In this document: positions 35,090 through 43,834 of the stretch, in pieces | Numbering within the stretch: the first letter of the stretch is position 1 | How the letters are laid out: every line of letters begins with the position of its first letter | Assembly (NCBI RefSeq): GCF_003337715.1 | Contig: NZ_QPIX01000006.1 | Span: 1-64,000, forward strand | Length of the DNA stretch: 64,000 nt | Source of the DNA: Ciceribacter lividus | Lineage (GTDB): Bacteria > Pseudomonadota > Alphaproteobacteria > Rhizobiales > Rhizobiaceae | Direction: 5' to 3' | Made by a program: the position numbers and the translations under genes | Notes under the pieces: generated by a model | Seen by the model: only the letters and a program-made list of their open reading frames with translations | Told to the model about the DNA's origin: nothing | The model's database searches: none

Positions 35090-36657
35090 GGCGTCCACCC
35101 CATCGGCGCCTCGGACAGCAGCTTGCGGTCGATCGTCACCGCATCCGGCGCGACCCGGACACGTCCTTGCGAGGCGTTGACGATGTCCCGCTCCGGCTCG
35201 ATGCCGGGCATGATCTCGGTGGCGACGAGGCCGTCCCCGGTCAGCCGCATGACACAACGCTCGGTGACATAGAGCACGTCCTGTCCCTCGGCGCGCGCGC
35301 GCCGGCCGGAAAACGTCACGTGCTCGACCTTCTCCACCATCTTGGTGAACTTGCCGGGTTTGGCGACACGGATGCCCTCTCCGGTGAACTGCACCTCCGC
35401 ACCCGCCTCGAACCAGCCGGAAAAGACGATCTTGCGCGCCTGCGCGGTGATGTCGACGAAGCCGCCGCAGCCCGCCGTGAGATAGGGTTTCTTGCCGAGC
35501 TTGGAGACGTTGACATTACCCTCGACATCGACCTCGAGGAAGGAGAGGAACGACACGTCGAAACCGCCGCCCTGGAAGTAGATGAACTGCTGCGGCGAGG
35601 GCACGAAACCATCGGCATTCGAGGCACAGCCGAAGGCGAAGTCGGTGAGCGGCATGCCGCCGACGGCACCCTGCTCGATCGCCCAGGTCACCGCGTCAGG
35701 ATGGCCCTCCTCGAGCAGGATGCGCGGCACCTGCGCGCTGATGCCGAAGCCGAGATTGGCGGTCATGCCACGCTTCAGCTCGAATGCGGCCCGGCGCGCG
35801 ATCACCTTCTCGACACCGTGCTCGGCGAGTTTGAAGCTCGACCACGGCCGCATGATCTGGCCGGAGATCGCCGGATCGTAAGGCGTCTCGCAGGTCTGCT
35901 TCTGGTCTGGATCGATAACCACGAGGTCGACGAGGTGACCCGGTACCCGCACGTCGTGCGGCCGGAGACTGCCGGCAGCCGTCATGCGCTGCACCTGCGC
36001 GATCACGACGCCACCGTGGTTGCGCACGGCAATCGCCTGTTCCAGGCCGCCGAGATAGGCGCCCTCGTGCTCGTAGGTGAGGTTGCCGCGCTCGTCGGCC
36101 GTCGTCGCCCGCAGGATGCAGACGTCCGGCACGATATTCGGAAAATGCAGCCAGGTTTCGCCCGCAAACTCCACCCGCGCGACGATCGGTCGGGCGGCGG
36201 CCTTCGCGTTCATGGCGCAACCCTCGCGCCGCGGATCGACGAAGGTGTCGAGACCGATACGGGTGAGGACACCCGGCCTGCGGGCGGCCGCCTCGCGGTG
36301 CATGTCGAACATGATGCCGGAGGGCACGTTGTAGGCCTCGATGCGATCCTCGACGATCATCTTCCAGATCTCGGGCATCGGCAGGCTCGACGGGCCGGAT
36401 GGGTAGGAGCCGGCGAGAACGCGGCTGATCAGGCCGTCCCTGGCGATGTGGTCGATGCCCTTGACGCCGTACATGTCGCCGGCCGCGATCGGATGCAGCA
36501 TGGTCAGGCCGCGCGGATGGCCCTCGTCGTCGAAGCGTTTTCCGAGCGCTTCCAGAACGAGATCGGGGCAGCCGAGGGCGGAGGAAGACGAAACGGTGAC
36601 CACCGCCCCGTCGGGAATGCGCGCAACGGCTTCTGCCGCCGAAACGAGCTTGCTCAT
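35086..36657 (-). CDS. Acyl-CoA:acetate/3-ketoacid CoA-transferase (YdiF-like, fused subunits)
   Basis: This 523-aa family I CoA-transferase has both subunits fused. The N-terminal part has VSAAEAVARIPDGAVVTVSSSS. The catalytic Glu region is AIEQGAVGGMPL, with the downstream FDVSFLSFLEVDVEGNVNVSKL typical of YdiF-type enzymes. It activates a carboxylic acid by transfer of CoA from acetyl-CoA or another donor. The ATG at 36657 overlaps the dehydrogenase stop (ATGA). Confidence 0.92.
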   Translation of the reverse strand: MSKLVSAAEAVARIPDGAVVTVSSSSALGCPDLVLEALGKRFDDEGHPRGLTMLHPIAAGDMYGVKGIDHIARDGLISRVLAGSYPSGPSSLPMPEIWKMIVEDRIEAYNVPSGIMFDMHREAAARRPGVLTRIGLDTFVDPRREGCAMNAKAAARPIVARVEFAGETWLHFPNIVPDVCILRATTADERGNLTYEHEGAYLGGLEQAIAVRNHGGVVIAQVQRMTAAGSLRPHDVRVPGHLVDLVVIDPDQKQTCETPYDPAISGQIMRPWSSFKLAEHGVEKVIARRAAFELKRGMTANLGFGISAQVPRILLEEGHPDAVTWAIEQGAVGGMPLTDFAFGCASNADGFVPSPQQFIYFQGGGFDVSFLSFLEVDVEGNVNVSKLGKKPYLTAGCGGFVDITAQARKIVFSGWFEAGAEVQFTGEGIRVAKPGKFTKMVEKVEHVTFSGRRARAEGQDVLYVTERCVMRLTGDGLVATEIMPGIEPERDIVNASQGRVRVAPDAVTIDRKLLSEAPMGWTP

Positions 36658-37655
36658 TTGGCACCCCCATAGTCGACGTCGACAGCGGCACCCGTCAGCG
36701 CGGCCTCGCGAACGGCAAGCGCGACCGCAAGCGATTTGACGCCATCCCAACCGGTCGCGGCCGGCCCGCCATGGCCAGCGACAGCCGCATGGAAGCGCCG
36801 AACCGCCTCGCCGTAAAGATCGTGGGGATCGTAGGCGACCGGTTCTCGGCCGGCCGCGGTCACGAGTTCGATCTCGCCCACCGGATTCTGCGTCATCACA
36901 CCCCTGGCGAAGATGGAGCCTTCGGTGCCGTGCACCTCGAGGCCGGTTCCGGCGAAGGGATGAGTGAAGCTCTCGTGGCTCATCACCATCGCCCCGGACG
37001 GCATCGTCCAGGCGGACATGACGGAATCCTCGACACCCTGTCCAAGCCCCGATGCGGCCATCCGGGCGACCACCGTCTTCGGATCCTCGCCCGTGAGGAA
37101 GCGGACGACATCCGCATCATGCACGGTAATGTCCGGGATGACGCCGCCGCCGGCCGCGGGAGAATTGATGCGCCACCCCTGCAGGTTCTCCGGCAGGTGG
37201 ACGGCGTGATGGAGCCGCAGCGACAACACCCGGCCGATCCGCCCGTCGCGGATCAGGGACTGGACGGCGCGGTGGCTGCCCGAGCAGCGAAGATGATGGT
37301 TGGTGGCGAAGACAACGCCCCGCTTCTCCGCCGCGCGGACCATCGAGCCGGCGTCGGCAATCGACATCGCCAGCGGCTTTTCGCAGAGAACGTACTTGCC
37401 TGCCGCAATCGCAGCCAAGGCCTGAGGCAGATGTTTCTCGTTGGTGGTGGAGATGTAGACGGCGTCGACGTCGGGATCGGCCACCGCCTCTTCGACACTT
37501 GCGCCGGAAAGAGGAATGGCATGGGTTGCGGCAAAGGCGGCACCGCGCTCGGCCGATGCGCTCACCACGCGGACAATCTCGCCGCCCTCGGCCCGCAAAG
37601 CCCGGATCATATACTGCGCGGCGATGGTGCTCGCCCCGATCAGCGCCCAGCGCAT
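36654..37655 (-). CDS. Gfo/Idh/MocA family sugar oxidoreductase
   Basis: This 333-aa NAD(P)-dependent dehydrogenase has an N-terminal Rossmann domain (WALIGASTIAAQYMIRAL), the conserved CEKPLAMS with the catalytic Lys and a C-terminal alpha/beta domain with DITVHDADVVRFL (catalytic His). The family oxidises sugars, inositols and glycosides, often at C1 or C3. It is the first gene of the operon, 30-odd bases after the predicted transcription start. GGAGG precedes the ATG. Confidence 0.92.
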   Translation of the reverse strand: MRWALIGASTIAAQYMIRALRAEGGEIVRVVSASAERGAAFAATHAIPLSGASVEEAVADPDVDAVYISTTNEKHLPQALAAIAAGKYVLCEKPLAMSIADAGSMVRAAEKRGVVFATNHHLRCSGSHRAVQSLIRDGRIGRVLSLRLHHAVHLPENLQGWRINSPAAGGGVIPDITVHDADVVRFLTGEDPKTVVARMAASGLGQGVEDSVMSAWTMPSGAMVMSHESFTHPFAGTGLEVHGTEGSIFARGVMTQNPVGEIELVTAAGREPVAYDPHDLYGEAVRRFHAAVAGHGGPAATGWDGVKSLAVALAVREAALTGAAVDVDYGGAK

Positions 37656-37683
37656 CTCCGTCCTCCATGATCGAGTTTAGATC

Positions 37684-37721
37684 GTTCCAATTTCTATATG
37701 GAACGTTCCAAATCTTGTCAA
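37684..37721 (-). promoter_or_regulatory. Sigma-70 promoter with LacI-type operator in the spacer
   Basis: On the minus strand, TTGACA (37721-37716) and TATAGA (37698-37693) are separated by exactly 17 bases. The spacer contains the perfect palindrome TGGAACGTTCCA (37699-37710), with the central CG typical of LacI-family operators, directly abutting the -10 box. A further GTTCCA half-site lies at 37684-37689 near the expected start of transcription. This would be the promoter of the 15-gene operon that ends with its own lacI gene and glycerate kinase. Confidence 0.75.
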
Positions 37722-37860
37722 CGAGGAAAATCGTACGAACGAGGTAGCGATTGTATCAGGAGGTTCGCCGCTCGTCGGGCTCGACCGCCGGCAACCAATG
37801 ACCAACCGGCCGCAACGGTCGCCTGTTCACACGATTGGCAACGGCGGTGGCGCTATCCGC

Positions 37861-38982
37861 CTATCGCCTCGCGGTGCGCCGGCTATCGGCACTTGCGGCT
37901 TCCGGCCCTTTCCTCTCCGCCATCGCCCGGACAAGGAGCAGCATGACGAGGGCCTGGCCGTAGGGCGCCGGGACATTGGGGATCTGCCGGTAGAAATCGA
38001 GCGTATGCCCCATCGGCGTGCCGTCGGAGACCTCGAGCACGATCCCGTCGTCGTCGATGCGCGCCAGCACCGCCTCAAGCGCCTTGTCGGCGACCGGCTT
38101 CAGTCCTGCGTCCAGCAGGCCGAGATCAATGCCGCGCAGGATACCGTAGGCGATCGCCGCCGTGGCGGAAGTCTCCTCCGGCGAGCCCGGATCGCAAACC
38201 AGGGTGCAGAACATGCCGTTGTCGCGCTGGTGGGCGGCAAGCGTCCTCACCTGCGACCGCAGCACGAAAGTGAGGTGCCGCCGCAAATGGTCCGGCACGT
38301 GGGAGACGAGACTGAAAAGCTCCGGGATGGCAACGGTGATCCACGAGTTGCCCCGCGCCCAGAAAGCCCTGGCGAAATTGTGCCGGCCGTTGAAGGTCCA
38401 GCCGTGATACCAGAGGCCCGTCACCGGATCGGCGAGATAGCGTTCGTGGACGAGAAACTGGTAGAATGCTTCCTCAATCCAGTCCTGCCGGCCGAAACGC
38501 TGACCGGCGCGGGCCAGAAAGAGGCACGTCATGAACAGCGTGTCGTCCCAGAGTTCGCCGTCATTCATCCGCTCTTTCACGACGTGCTGGAATCCGTCAT
38601 CCTCGGTGCGCGCGAGCTTCGTCATCAGCCAGTCGGCCCAGTCCCGGACCAGCGCCTCCCAGTCCGGACGGTCGACATGGTCGATCAGCACGCTGAGCGC
38701 CAGCATCGGCGAAGACGAGTTGACCTGGCGCGGCGGCAGGCCGCGGCCGATCTGCCAGTCGTACCACCGAGCGATCGCGTCCATCAGCGAGCGGTCGCCG
38801 ACCGCCTCGGCGTGGCGGATCAATCCGTAGATGCCGACGCCGACCTCCCAGTCCCATTCATCGAACTGCAACTGGTAGGCGCCATCGGGCGCGGCGACCG
38901 TCTCGTTGATTCCCTTCAGGCGGGCAAGGCCCAGCGCAACGCGGGAGAGAGTCTCGGAAAGTAGCTCGGGCTCGATCAACAT
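37861..38982 (-). CDS. GH105-type unsaturated uronyl hydrolase (YteR-like)
   Basis: This 373-aa (alpha/alpha)6-barrel hydrolase is of the GH88/GH105 type, which removes the 4,5-unsaturated uronic acid left at the non-reducing end by polysaccharide lyases. Supporting segments are FDEWDWEVGVGIYGLIRHA, GELWDDTLFMTCLFLARAG (catalytic Asp146 or Asp147), HGWTFNGRHNFARAFWARGNSW and AIAYGILRG. There is no signal peptide, so it is cytoplasmic. The ATG at 38982 with AGGA is preferred to the GTG at 38997. Its presence implies that a lyase makes its substrate. Confidence 0.9.
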   Translation of the reverse strand: MLIEPELLSETLSRVALGLARLKGINETVAAPDGAYQLQFDEWDWEVGVGIYGLIRHAEAVGDRSLMDAIARWYDWQIGRGLPPRQVNSSSPMLALSVLIDHVDRPDWEALVRDWADWLMTKLARTEDDGFQHVVKERMNDGELWDDTLFMTCLFLARAGQRFGRQDWIEEAFYQFLVHERYLADPVTGLWYHGWTFNGRHNFARAFWARGNSWITVAIPELFSLVSHVPDHLRRHLTFVLRSQVRTLAAHQRDNGMFCTLVCDPGSPEETSATAAIAYGILRGIDLGLLDAGLKPVADKALEAVLARIDDDGIVLEVSDGTPMGHTLDFYRQIPNVPAPYGQALVMLLLVRAMAERKGPEAASADSRRTARR

Positions 38983-39009
38983 CGGCGTTCCTGTCACAAG
39001 AGAAGATGG

Positions 39010-41514
39010 TCAGAAGGAATAGGCGTCGAAATGCCGGACGGCGGGGTCGAGGCTTCGGTTGGGGAAGACGTAAGGCTTGCCGTCGACCGTCAGTCCCTCA
39101 TCCCAATCGAGGGCAAGCGCAGTCCGGCCCGGTCGATCGAGAACAAGCTGACCGGCCGCGTCGAACGATACGGAGACACCGGTGAGGTGGTCCCGGAATG
39201 TCACGAAGTCCGCGGGACTGGAGCCTTCCCCGACCACCGCCACCCAGCCGCAACGACGACCTTCGGCACGGAACTCGATGCCGGCGCCCGGGCCTGCGGT
39301 GGTCGCTTCGATCGGGCTCGTCGCCAGAAGTCCGGCGAAGCCACGCCCTGCCCTGAGCACGATCCAGTTACCAAGGCGCTCGACCGCATCGAAGGCATCG
39401 GACTGGACATAGGCATGTGTGAAGGACTGGCGGGCATTCGAGCCGAGGTCGAAGAGCAGCATCGCGACGTTTTCGTACTGTGCCACGCGCGGCAGCGAAC
39501 CGTTGCCGGCCCAGTAGGAAGGGCGCTGATTGCCCCAGGGATCGTCCTCGCCGGGATGGTTGATCCAGGCACGGGCAAAGGGATCGGCGGCGAAGCGCAG
39601 GTCGACGACATGCTGCTGATGTCCGCGGCCGCCGGGCTTGCCGTCGACCATCGATGACAATTGCACTGCCGCCGTCTTGTAGAGCGCCAGCCGAGCCGCC
39701 TCGTCGTGACCCTGCACATAGTGCGCCGTCAGCGCCTTGCCGGGCTCGGGCTCCACAATGGCACAGGCCGTTTCGGGCGGCTCGTAGCTGCCGGCGCAGA
39801 ACATCGGTAGCGCCGCCACGCCGTCGTTGAGCCAGCCCTTGCCGAACGCAACGGTCGCAAAAGGCGCAAGCTCCGTCAGCGGCCCGGCGCGCAGCTCCTT
39901 GTCGTAGGCACGCCCCATGGTGCCGGCAGGGACACCGGCCAGCGTGTGCAGCCCGATCATCAGCATCAGCCGGTCGAGCAACGCCCGTGCGCGCGCCTTG
40001 ATGGCGCCGTCACCCAGATGTTCCAGCGCCAGCAGGCCGATGAAATCGATGGGATAATAGGCAGCCGAATTCCATTCCGCGAGCCCGTGACGTTCGACGG
40101 AATCGAACCATTTCGAAAGCCGCTCCTCGCCGAGACGGGCCTGTTCGGCGCCGCTGCGCGCGGAGCAGCTGAAGGTTTCCTCCGGCAGCAGGCGGCCGGC
40201 CAGATATTGGGAGACATGGAAGCACAGCACATGGTTCTCGCTCCAGAACCACATGACGTCGTTGCCCGGCTCGTCGACCCAGTAGCGGTAGTCGAGAACC
40301 GCCCGCCGGATCTCGCGACGGGTCGCCTCGGGCAGACCGTCACGATAATCCGAGTAGAGCCAGAGCAGCGGCACCATCACGAAGTCGGAACAGTCACGGC
40401 GCTCGTCGACGGCGGCCAGCGTGTCGGCGATGATCGCGTGAACCATGGCATCCGCCGACCGGCCCGTTGCCATGATGGCAATCGCCCGGCCTATCCGCGC
40501 CTCGCCGTTGGCGGCGGCGTAGTCAAGAGCCAGCGCCTTGCGCTCTGCCAGTGTCCTATCCGAAAAATCGCGGAACGGGGCGGCGAACGTGGCAAAGGCG
40601 ATGTGTCGGGTGACCCGGTTGTCTCCGACGGCGAACGTGAGTTCCAGCGGGTGATAACCGTCGGCAAGCGCATCCGCACCGGGCAACTCGACCAGGGTCT
40701 CGCCAGATTCGAGAATTCCCACAGCATCGAGAAGCGGGGGCTTGTCGCTCATGTGCACGCTCGGGAGGATGCGGCCGCGCACGGTGACGTCAACGCTTGC
40801 CGGCCGTTCCACCCTGAGCCGCAGCCGTCCGTCGCGTACATGCAAGGGGTCCGGCCGCACCTCCGCCGCGAGGTCCTTCAACAGCCCGACGGTCGCGCCC
40901 GAAATCTCCACCGGCAGCCGCGCCGTGAGTCTATCGGGACCGAGCAATGTCAGCTCGAAATACCAGAGCGCGTCGCGCTCGGCGAGCTCCTCGGTGAGGA
41001 CGGCCACCTCCGAGCCGCCGGCCTTCAGCGGCAACCGGATTTCGGTCTCGGATTCCCTGTTGCGGCGGAAGGGCTCGAATACCGCGCACTCGACGCCATC
41101 CACCCAGATCCGCACGCCGCCGCAAGTGGCAAGCCGGAATACATAGTCTCCGGCATGTGCCGGGACGAGTTCAGTCTTCAACCAGCGCGCAAGCCGCGTC
41201 GGACGATGCCAGAACCCGGAGAATTCCACCCGCCGGTTGAAACCGGGTAGGTAGAGCCCGTCGATCTCGAAATGGTGCCGGAAGGCTACGCGGCGGGTTT
41301 CGAGCTCCCGCCACAGCGCCACCCGGCACGGCAGGTCGCCGACATCGACGAAGCCGTTGACGAAACGGTAGTTGACCCGATCCTCGGCAAGCGCCGGCTC
41401 GCCCGGATAGAGGCGGGCCTCGACCGGCGACATGGCCCAGGCGGTCACCGTCTCGCCCGGCGCAACGGTAAAGTCAGTAGCGGATGTGGTTTCGGCGAAG
41501 CGCGGTGCGGTCAT
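39010..41514 (-). CDS. Unassigned 834-aa protein with lyase-like toroid architecture
   Basis: I do not recognise a described family. Residues 1-310 look like beta domains; 80-200 resemble a PA14/carbohydrate-binding sandwich (EFSGFWHRP, GVRIWVDGVECAVFEPF). Residues about 320-570 are helix-rich with aromatic clusters such as MWFWSENHVLCFHVSQYLAG (Asn427-His428) and EWNSAAYYPIDF (Asn482, Tyr486-Tyr487). Residues 600-834 look like a beta-sandwich. A helical toroid followed by a beta-sandwich, with Asn/His/Tyr candidates, is the layout of many polysaccharide lyases (PL8, heparinase types). There is no signal peptide. It is coupled to the HAD gene (ATGA) and has GGAGG before its ATG. Confidence 0.75.
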   Translation of the reverse strand: MTAPRFAETTSATDFTVAPGETVTAWAMSPVEARLYPGEPALAEDRVNYRFVNGFVDVGDLPCRVALWRELETRRVAFRHHFEIDGLYLPGFNRRVEFSGFWHRPTRLARWLKTELVPAHAGDYVFRLATCGGVRIWVDGVECAVFEPFRRNRESETEIRLPLKAGGSEVAVLTEELAERDALWYFELTLLGPDRLTARLPVEISGATVGLLKDLAAEVRPDPLHVRDGRLRLRVERPASVDVTVRGRILPSVHMSDKPPLLDAVGILESGETLVELPGADALADGYHPLELTFAVGDNRVTRHIAFATFAAPFRDFSDRTLAERKALALDYAAANGEARIGRAIAIMATGRSADAMVHAIIADTLAAVDERRDCSDFVMVPLLWLYSDYRDGLPEATRREIRRAVLDYRYWVDEPGNDVMWFWSENHVLCFHVSQYLAGRLLPEETFSCSARSGAEQARLGEERLSKWFDSVERHGLAEWNSAAYYPIDFIGLLALEHLGDGAIKARARALLDRLMLMIGLHTLAGVPAGTMGRAYDKELRAGPLTELAPFATVAFGKGWLNDGVAALPMFCAGSYEPPETACAIVEPEPGKALTAHYVQGHDEAARLALYKTAAVQLSSMVDGKPGGRGHQQHVVDLRFAADPFARAWINHPGEDDPWGNQRPSYWAGNGSLPRVAQYENVAMLLFDLGSNARQSFTHAYVQSDAFDAVERLGNWIVLRAGRGFAGLLATSPIEATTAGPGAGIEFRAEGRRCGWVAVVGEGSSPADFVTFRDHLTGVSVSFDAAGQLVLDRPGRTALALDWDEGLTVDGKPYVFPNRSLDPAVRHFDAYSF

Positions 41515-42785
41515 GACGACACCTCCGGGCACAACGCCAGCTCCGGCAAGCTGAGCTCGATCCGTTCGAGGAGCTCCGGCAGCTTCCAGATGTGCGAGAT
41601 GGTGAAGAGCGGGCGCTCGCGGCGCAGACGCGGCGTGTGACTGCGCCGTGTCGACCAGGAGAGAAACACGCTCATCATGCCGAAGCGGTTGGCGCCGAGA
41701 ACATCTCGCTCGAGATTGTTGCCGACCATGATACTGCGAACCCGGTCCACGTCGGTCAGGCCGAGTGCCTCCATTGCCGCGGAGAACATTTTCCCCGAGG
41801 GCTTCAATTCGCCAACGTCGCCGGAAATGACGTGGGCTTCGAAGCGCTCCCACAGGCCGTATGCACCGAGGACGTTCTCGAAGGTTGCGCGCGGCCCGTC
41901 GGCGACCAGAGCGAGCCGGTAACCGCTACGCGAAAGCTGCTCGACCACCTCGCCCGCTCCCGGCATGAGCGCAGCCTTCACCACGATCTCGGTTCCAGGG
42001 ATCTTTTCCTCCGTCGCCTCGTCGACCAGGGTGTCGCCGCAATCGAGGAAGACGGCGGCAAGATGGGGGACAGTCGCCGGCAATGCCGCCACAAGGGACG
42101 ACACCCTTCCGGGAATCCACGCCTCGAGCTGCGGCCAGGGCACCAGCGTCAATCCCTCTCCGGCATCACTGTCCCGGCCGAAGTGCCAGGCGGGCGTGAA
42201 CCGCATGCGCTTCAGCTTCAGCGCGGCGAGCCGGTTTTCAAGCGCGCTCGCACCGATCAGTCCGCGGTCGGAAAACCGGTTCGACAGATGGACGCCCTGC
42301 GCGCCGGCAAAGGCGCCGCACATGCCCTCGATCAGCAGACCGGCTTTCGCCCGCATCTCGCCGGGGTCCGCCCAATGCGCGTGCTTTCCCGGTTCGAGAT
42401 AGAGGAGCGGCCGCGGCCCCTCGACGGGCAATGAACCGTCCGGCCGCGTCATCGTGCGCCGCGCGCCGTGGCGCGAGGCCTCCACCTTCACCACCCGCCC
42501 GGCCGCATCGACATGCACCCAGACATGCTCCAGATCGTAAAGGTGCTGGACGTCCCAGTCGTACCAGATGACATACTCGATCACGCAGTCCGCGACTGGC
42601 CGGATCGTGAATTTGGAGGAGACTGACTGCATCTCACCCCGATAGACGGCATAGCCGGCCGCGAGCGGGCGGAACGGTTCCCGGTCGTCGAGCCTCAAGA
42701 GCGGGCAATGTCGCCCGGCGAGTGCGAGGTCGGGGTCTTCGGCCGATCCCGTGAGCGCGACAGGCATGGTGGAGAGAACATTCAT
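41511..42785 (-). CDS. HAD hydrolase fused to an unknown N-terminal domain
   Basis: This is a 424-aa two-part protein. Residues about 243-424 form a HAD phosphatase-type domain: FLDCGDTLVDE (nucleophile Asp248; the usual second Asp is Gly250), LALVADGPRATFENVL, SGDVGELKPSGKMF (Lys) and MVGNNLERDVLGANRFGM. Residues 40-200 form a domain I cannot name, with YAVYRGEMQSVSSKF, YDLEHVWVHVD (Glu86-His87), VEASRHGARR and EPGKHAHWAD, which look like possible metal or sugar sites. The start at 42785 overlaps the transporter ATPase stop (ATGA) but has a weak ribosome-binding site. Confidence 0.78.
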   Translation of the reverse strand: MNVLSTMPVALTGSAEDPDLALAGRHCPLLRLDDREPFRPLAAGYAVYRGEMQSVSSKFTIRPVADCVIEYVIWYDWDVQHLYDLEHVWVHVDAAGRVVKVEASRHGARRTMTRPDGSLPVEGPRPLLYLEPGKHAHWADPGEMRAKAGLLIEGMCGAFAGAQGVHLSNRFSDRGLIGASALENRLAALKLKRMRFTPAWHFGRDSDAGEGLTLVPWPQLEAWIPGRVSSLVAALPATVPHLAAVFLDCGDTLVDEATEEKIPGTEIVVKAALMPGAGEVVEQLSRSGYRLALVADGPRATFENVLGAYGLWERFEAHVISGDVGELKPSGKMFSAAMEALGLTDVDRVRSIMVGNNLERDVLGANRFGMMSVFLSWSTRRSHTPRLRRERPLFTISHIWKLPELLERIELSLPELALCPEVSS

Positions 42786-43834
42786 GCCGCGGGCACCCCG
42801 GTGAGTTCGAGGTTTTCCGCGTGGTGGCAGCGCGCCTGCCGGCCCGGCAGCACGGTCCGGAGCTCCGGAATCTCCTTGCGGCAGCGCTCGTCGGCATAGG
42901 CACAGCGCGGATGGAACGGACAACCGGAGGGAACGTTCATCGCGTCCGCGATTTCGCCCTTGAGGGGTACGCGCTTGCGCGTGCGGTTGCCGCGCGGATC
43001 GGGTTGCGGGACGGCGGCAAGCAGGGCCTCGGTATAGGGATGCAGCGGCCTTGCGAACAGGGCGTCGGTCTCGCCGACTTCCATCAGGCGGCCGAGATAC
43101 ATGACGCCCACCCGGTCGGAGATATGCTCGACCATGCCGAGATCGTGGGTGATGAAGAGGTAGGTGAGGCCGAACTGCTCCTGCAGGTCCTGCATCAGGT
43201 TGATGTTCTGCGCCGCGACCGACACGTCGAGCGCAGAGACGGCCTCGTCCGCAGCGATGAAACGCGGCTGAAGCGCGAGCGCCCGTGCAATCCCGATCCT
43301 CTGGCGCTGGCCACCGGAAAAGGCGTGCGGGTAGCGCGAGGCGTATTCGGGGCGAAGGCCGACGAGCTGAAGCAGTTCCGCGACCCGATCGGCGATTTCC
43401 GCCCGCGTGCCGACGCCATGGATCACCAGCGGTTCCCCGACGAGATCGCGCAGCGTCATGCGCGGATCAAGCGAGGAATAGGGATCCTGGAAGATCATCT
43501 GCATTTCGCGCCGGATCTGCCTGAGGTCGCGGTCGGAGAGACTGGTGATGTCGACCACCTCTCCGTTCTCGCGCCGGAAGAGGATCTCGCCGCCGGTGAG
43601 ATCGTAAGCCCTGAGAATCAACCGGGCGATCGACGACTTGCCGGAGCCGCTCTCGCCGACGAGGCCGAAGGTTTCGCCCTTGCGGATGTCGAAGGAGATG
43701 TCGTCGACAGCCTTGACGGTCGCGATCTCGCGATGCCGCCAGCCGCCGAAGACCGGAAAGTGCTTCTTCGCACCGCGGACGGAGATCAGGACCTCGTCAT
43801 CCATCGAGAGTGCCTTGGTGGGTTGGAACGTCAT
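42782..43834 (-). CDS. Oligopeptide/oligosaccharide ABC transporter ATPase (DppF/OppF-like)
   Basis: This 350-aa ATPase has Walker A ([18 protein letters not shown]), the signature FSGGQRQRIGIARAL and Walker B (FIAADEAVSALDVS), with the C-terminal Opp/Dpp extension and its cysteine cluster (GCPFHPRCAYADERC), which in this group can hold an iron-sulfur cluster. It works with the DppD-like ATPase, two permeases and the family 5 binding protein nearby. Here the substrate is more probably an oligosaccharide, given the glycan enzymes around it. Confidence 0.94.
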   Translation of the reverse strand: MTFQPTKALSMDDEVLISVRGAKKHFPVFGGWRHREIATVKAVDDISFDIRKGETFGLVGESGSGKSSIARLILRAYDLTGGEILFRRENGEVVDITSLSDRDLRQIRREMQMIFQDPYSSLDPRMTLRDLVGEPLVIHGVGTRAEIADRVAELLQLVGLRPEYASRYPHAFSGGQRQRIGIARALALQPRFIAADEAVSALDVSVAAQNINLMQDLQEQFGLTYLFITHDLGMVEHISDRVGVMYLGRLMEVGETDALFARPLHPYTEALLAAVPQPDPRGNRTRKRVPLKGEIADAMNVPSGCPFHPRCAYADERCRKEIPELRTVLPGRQARCHHAENLELTGVPAA

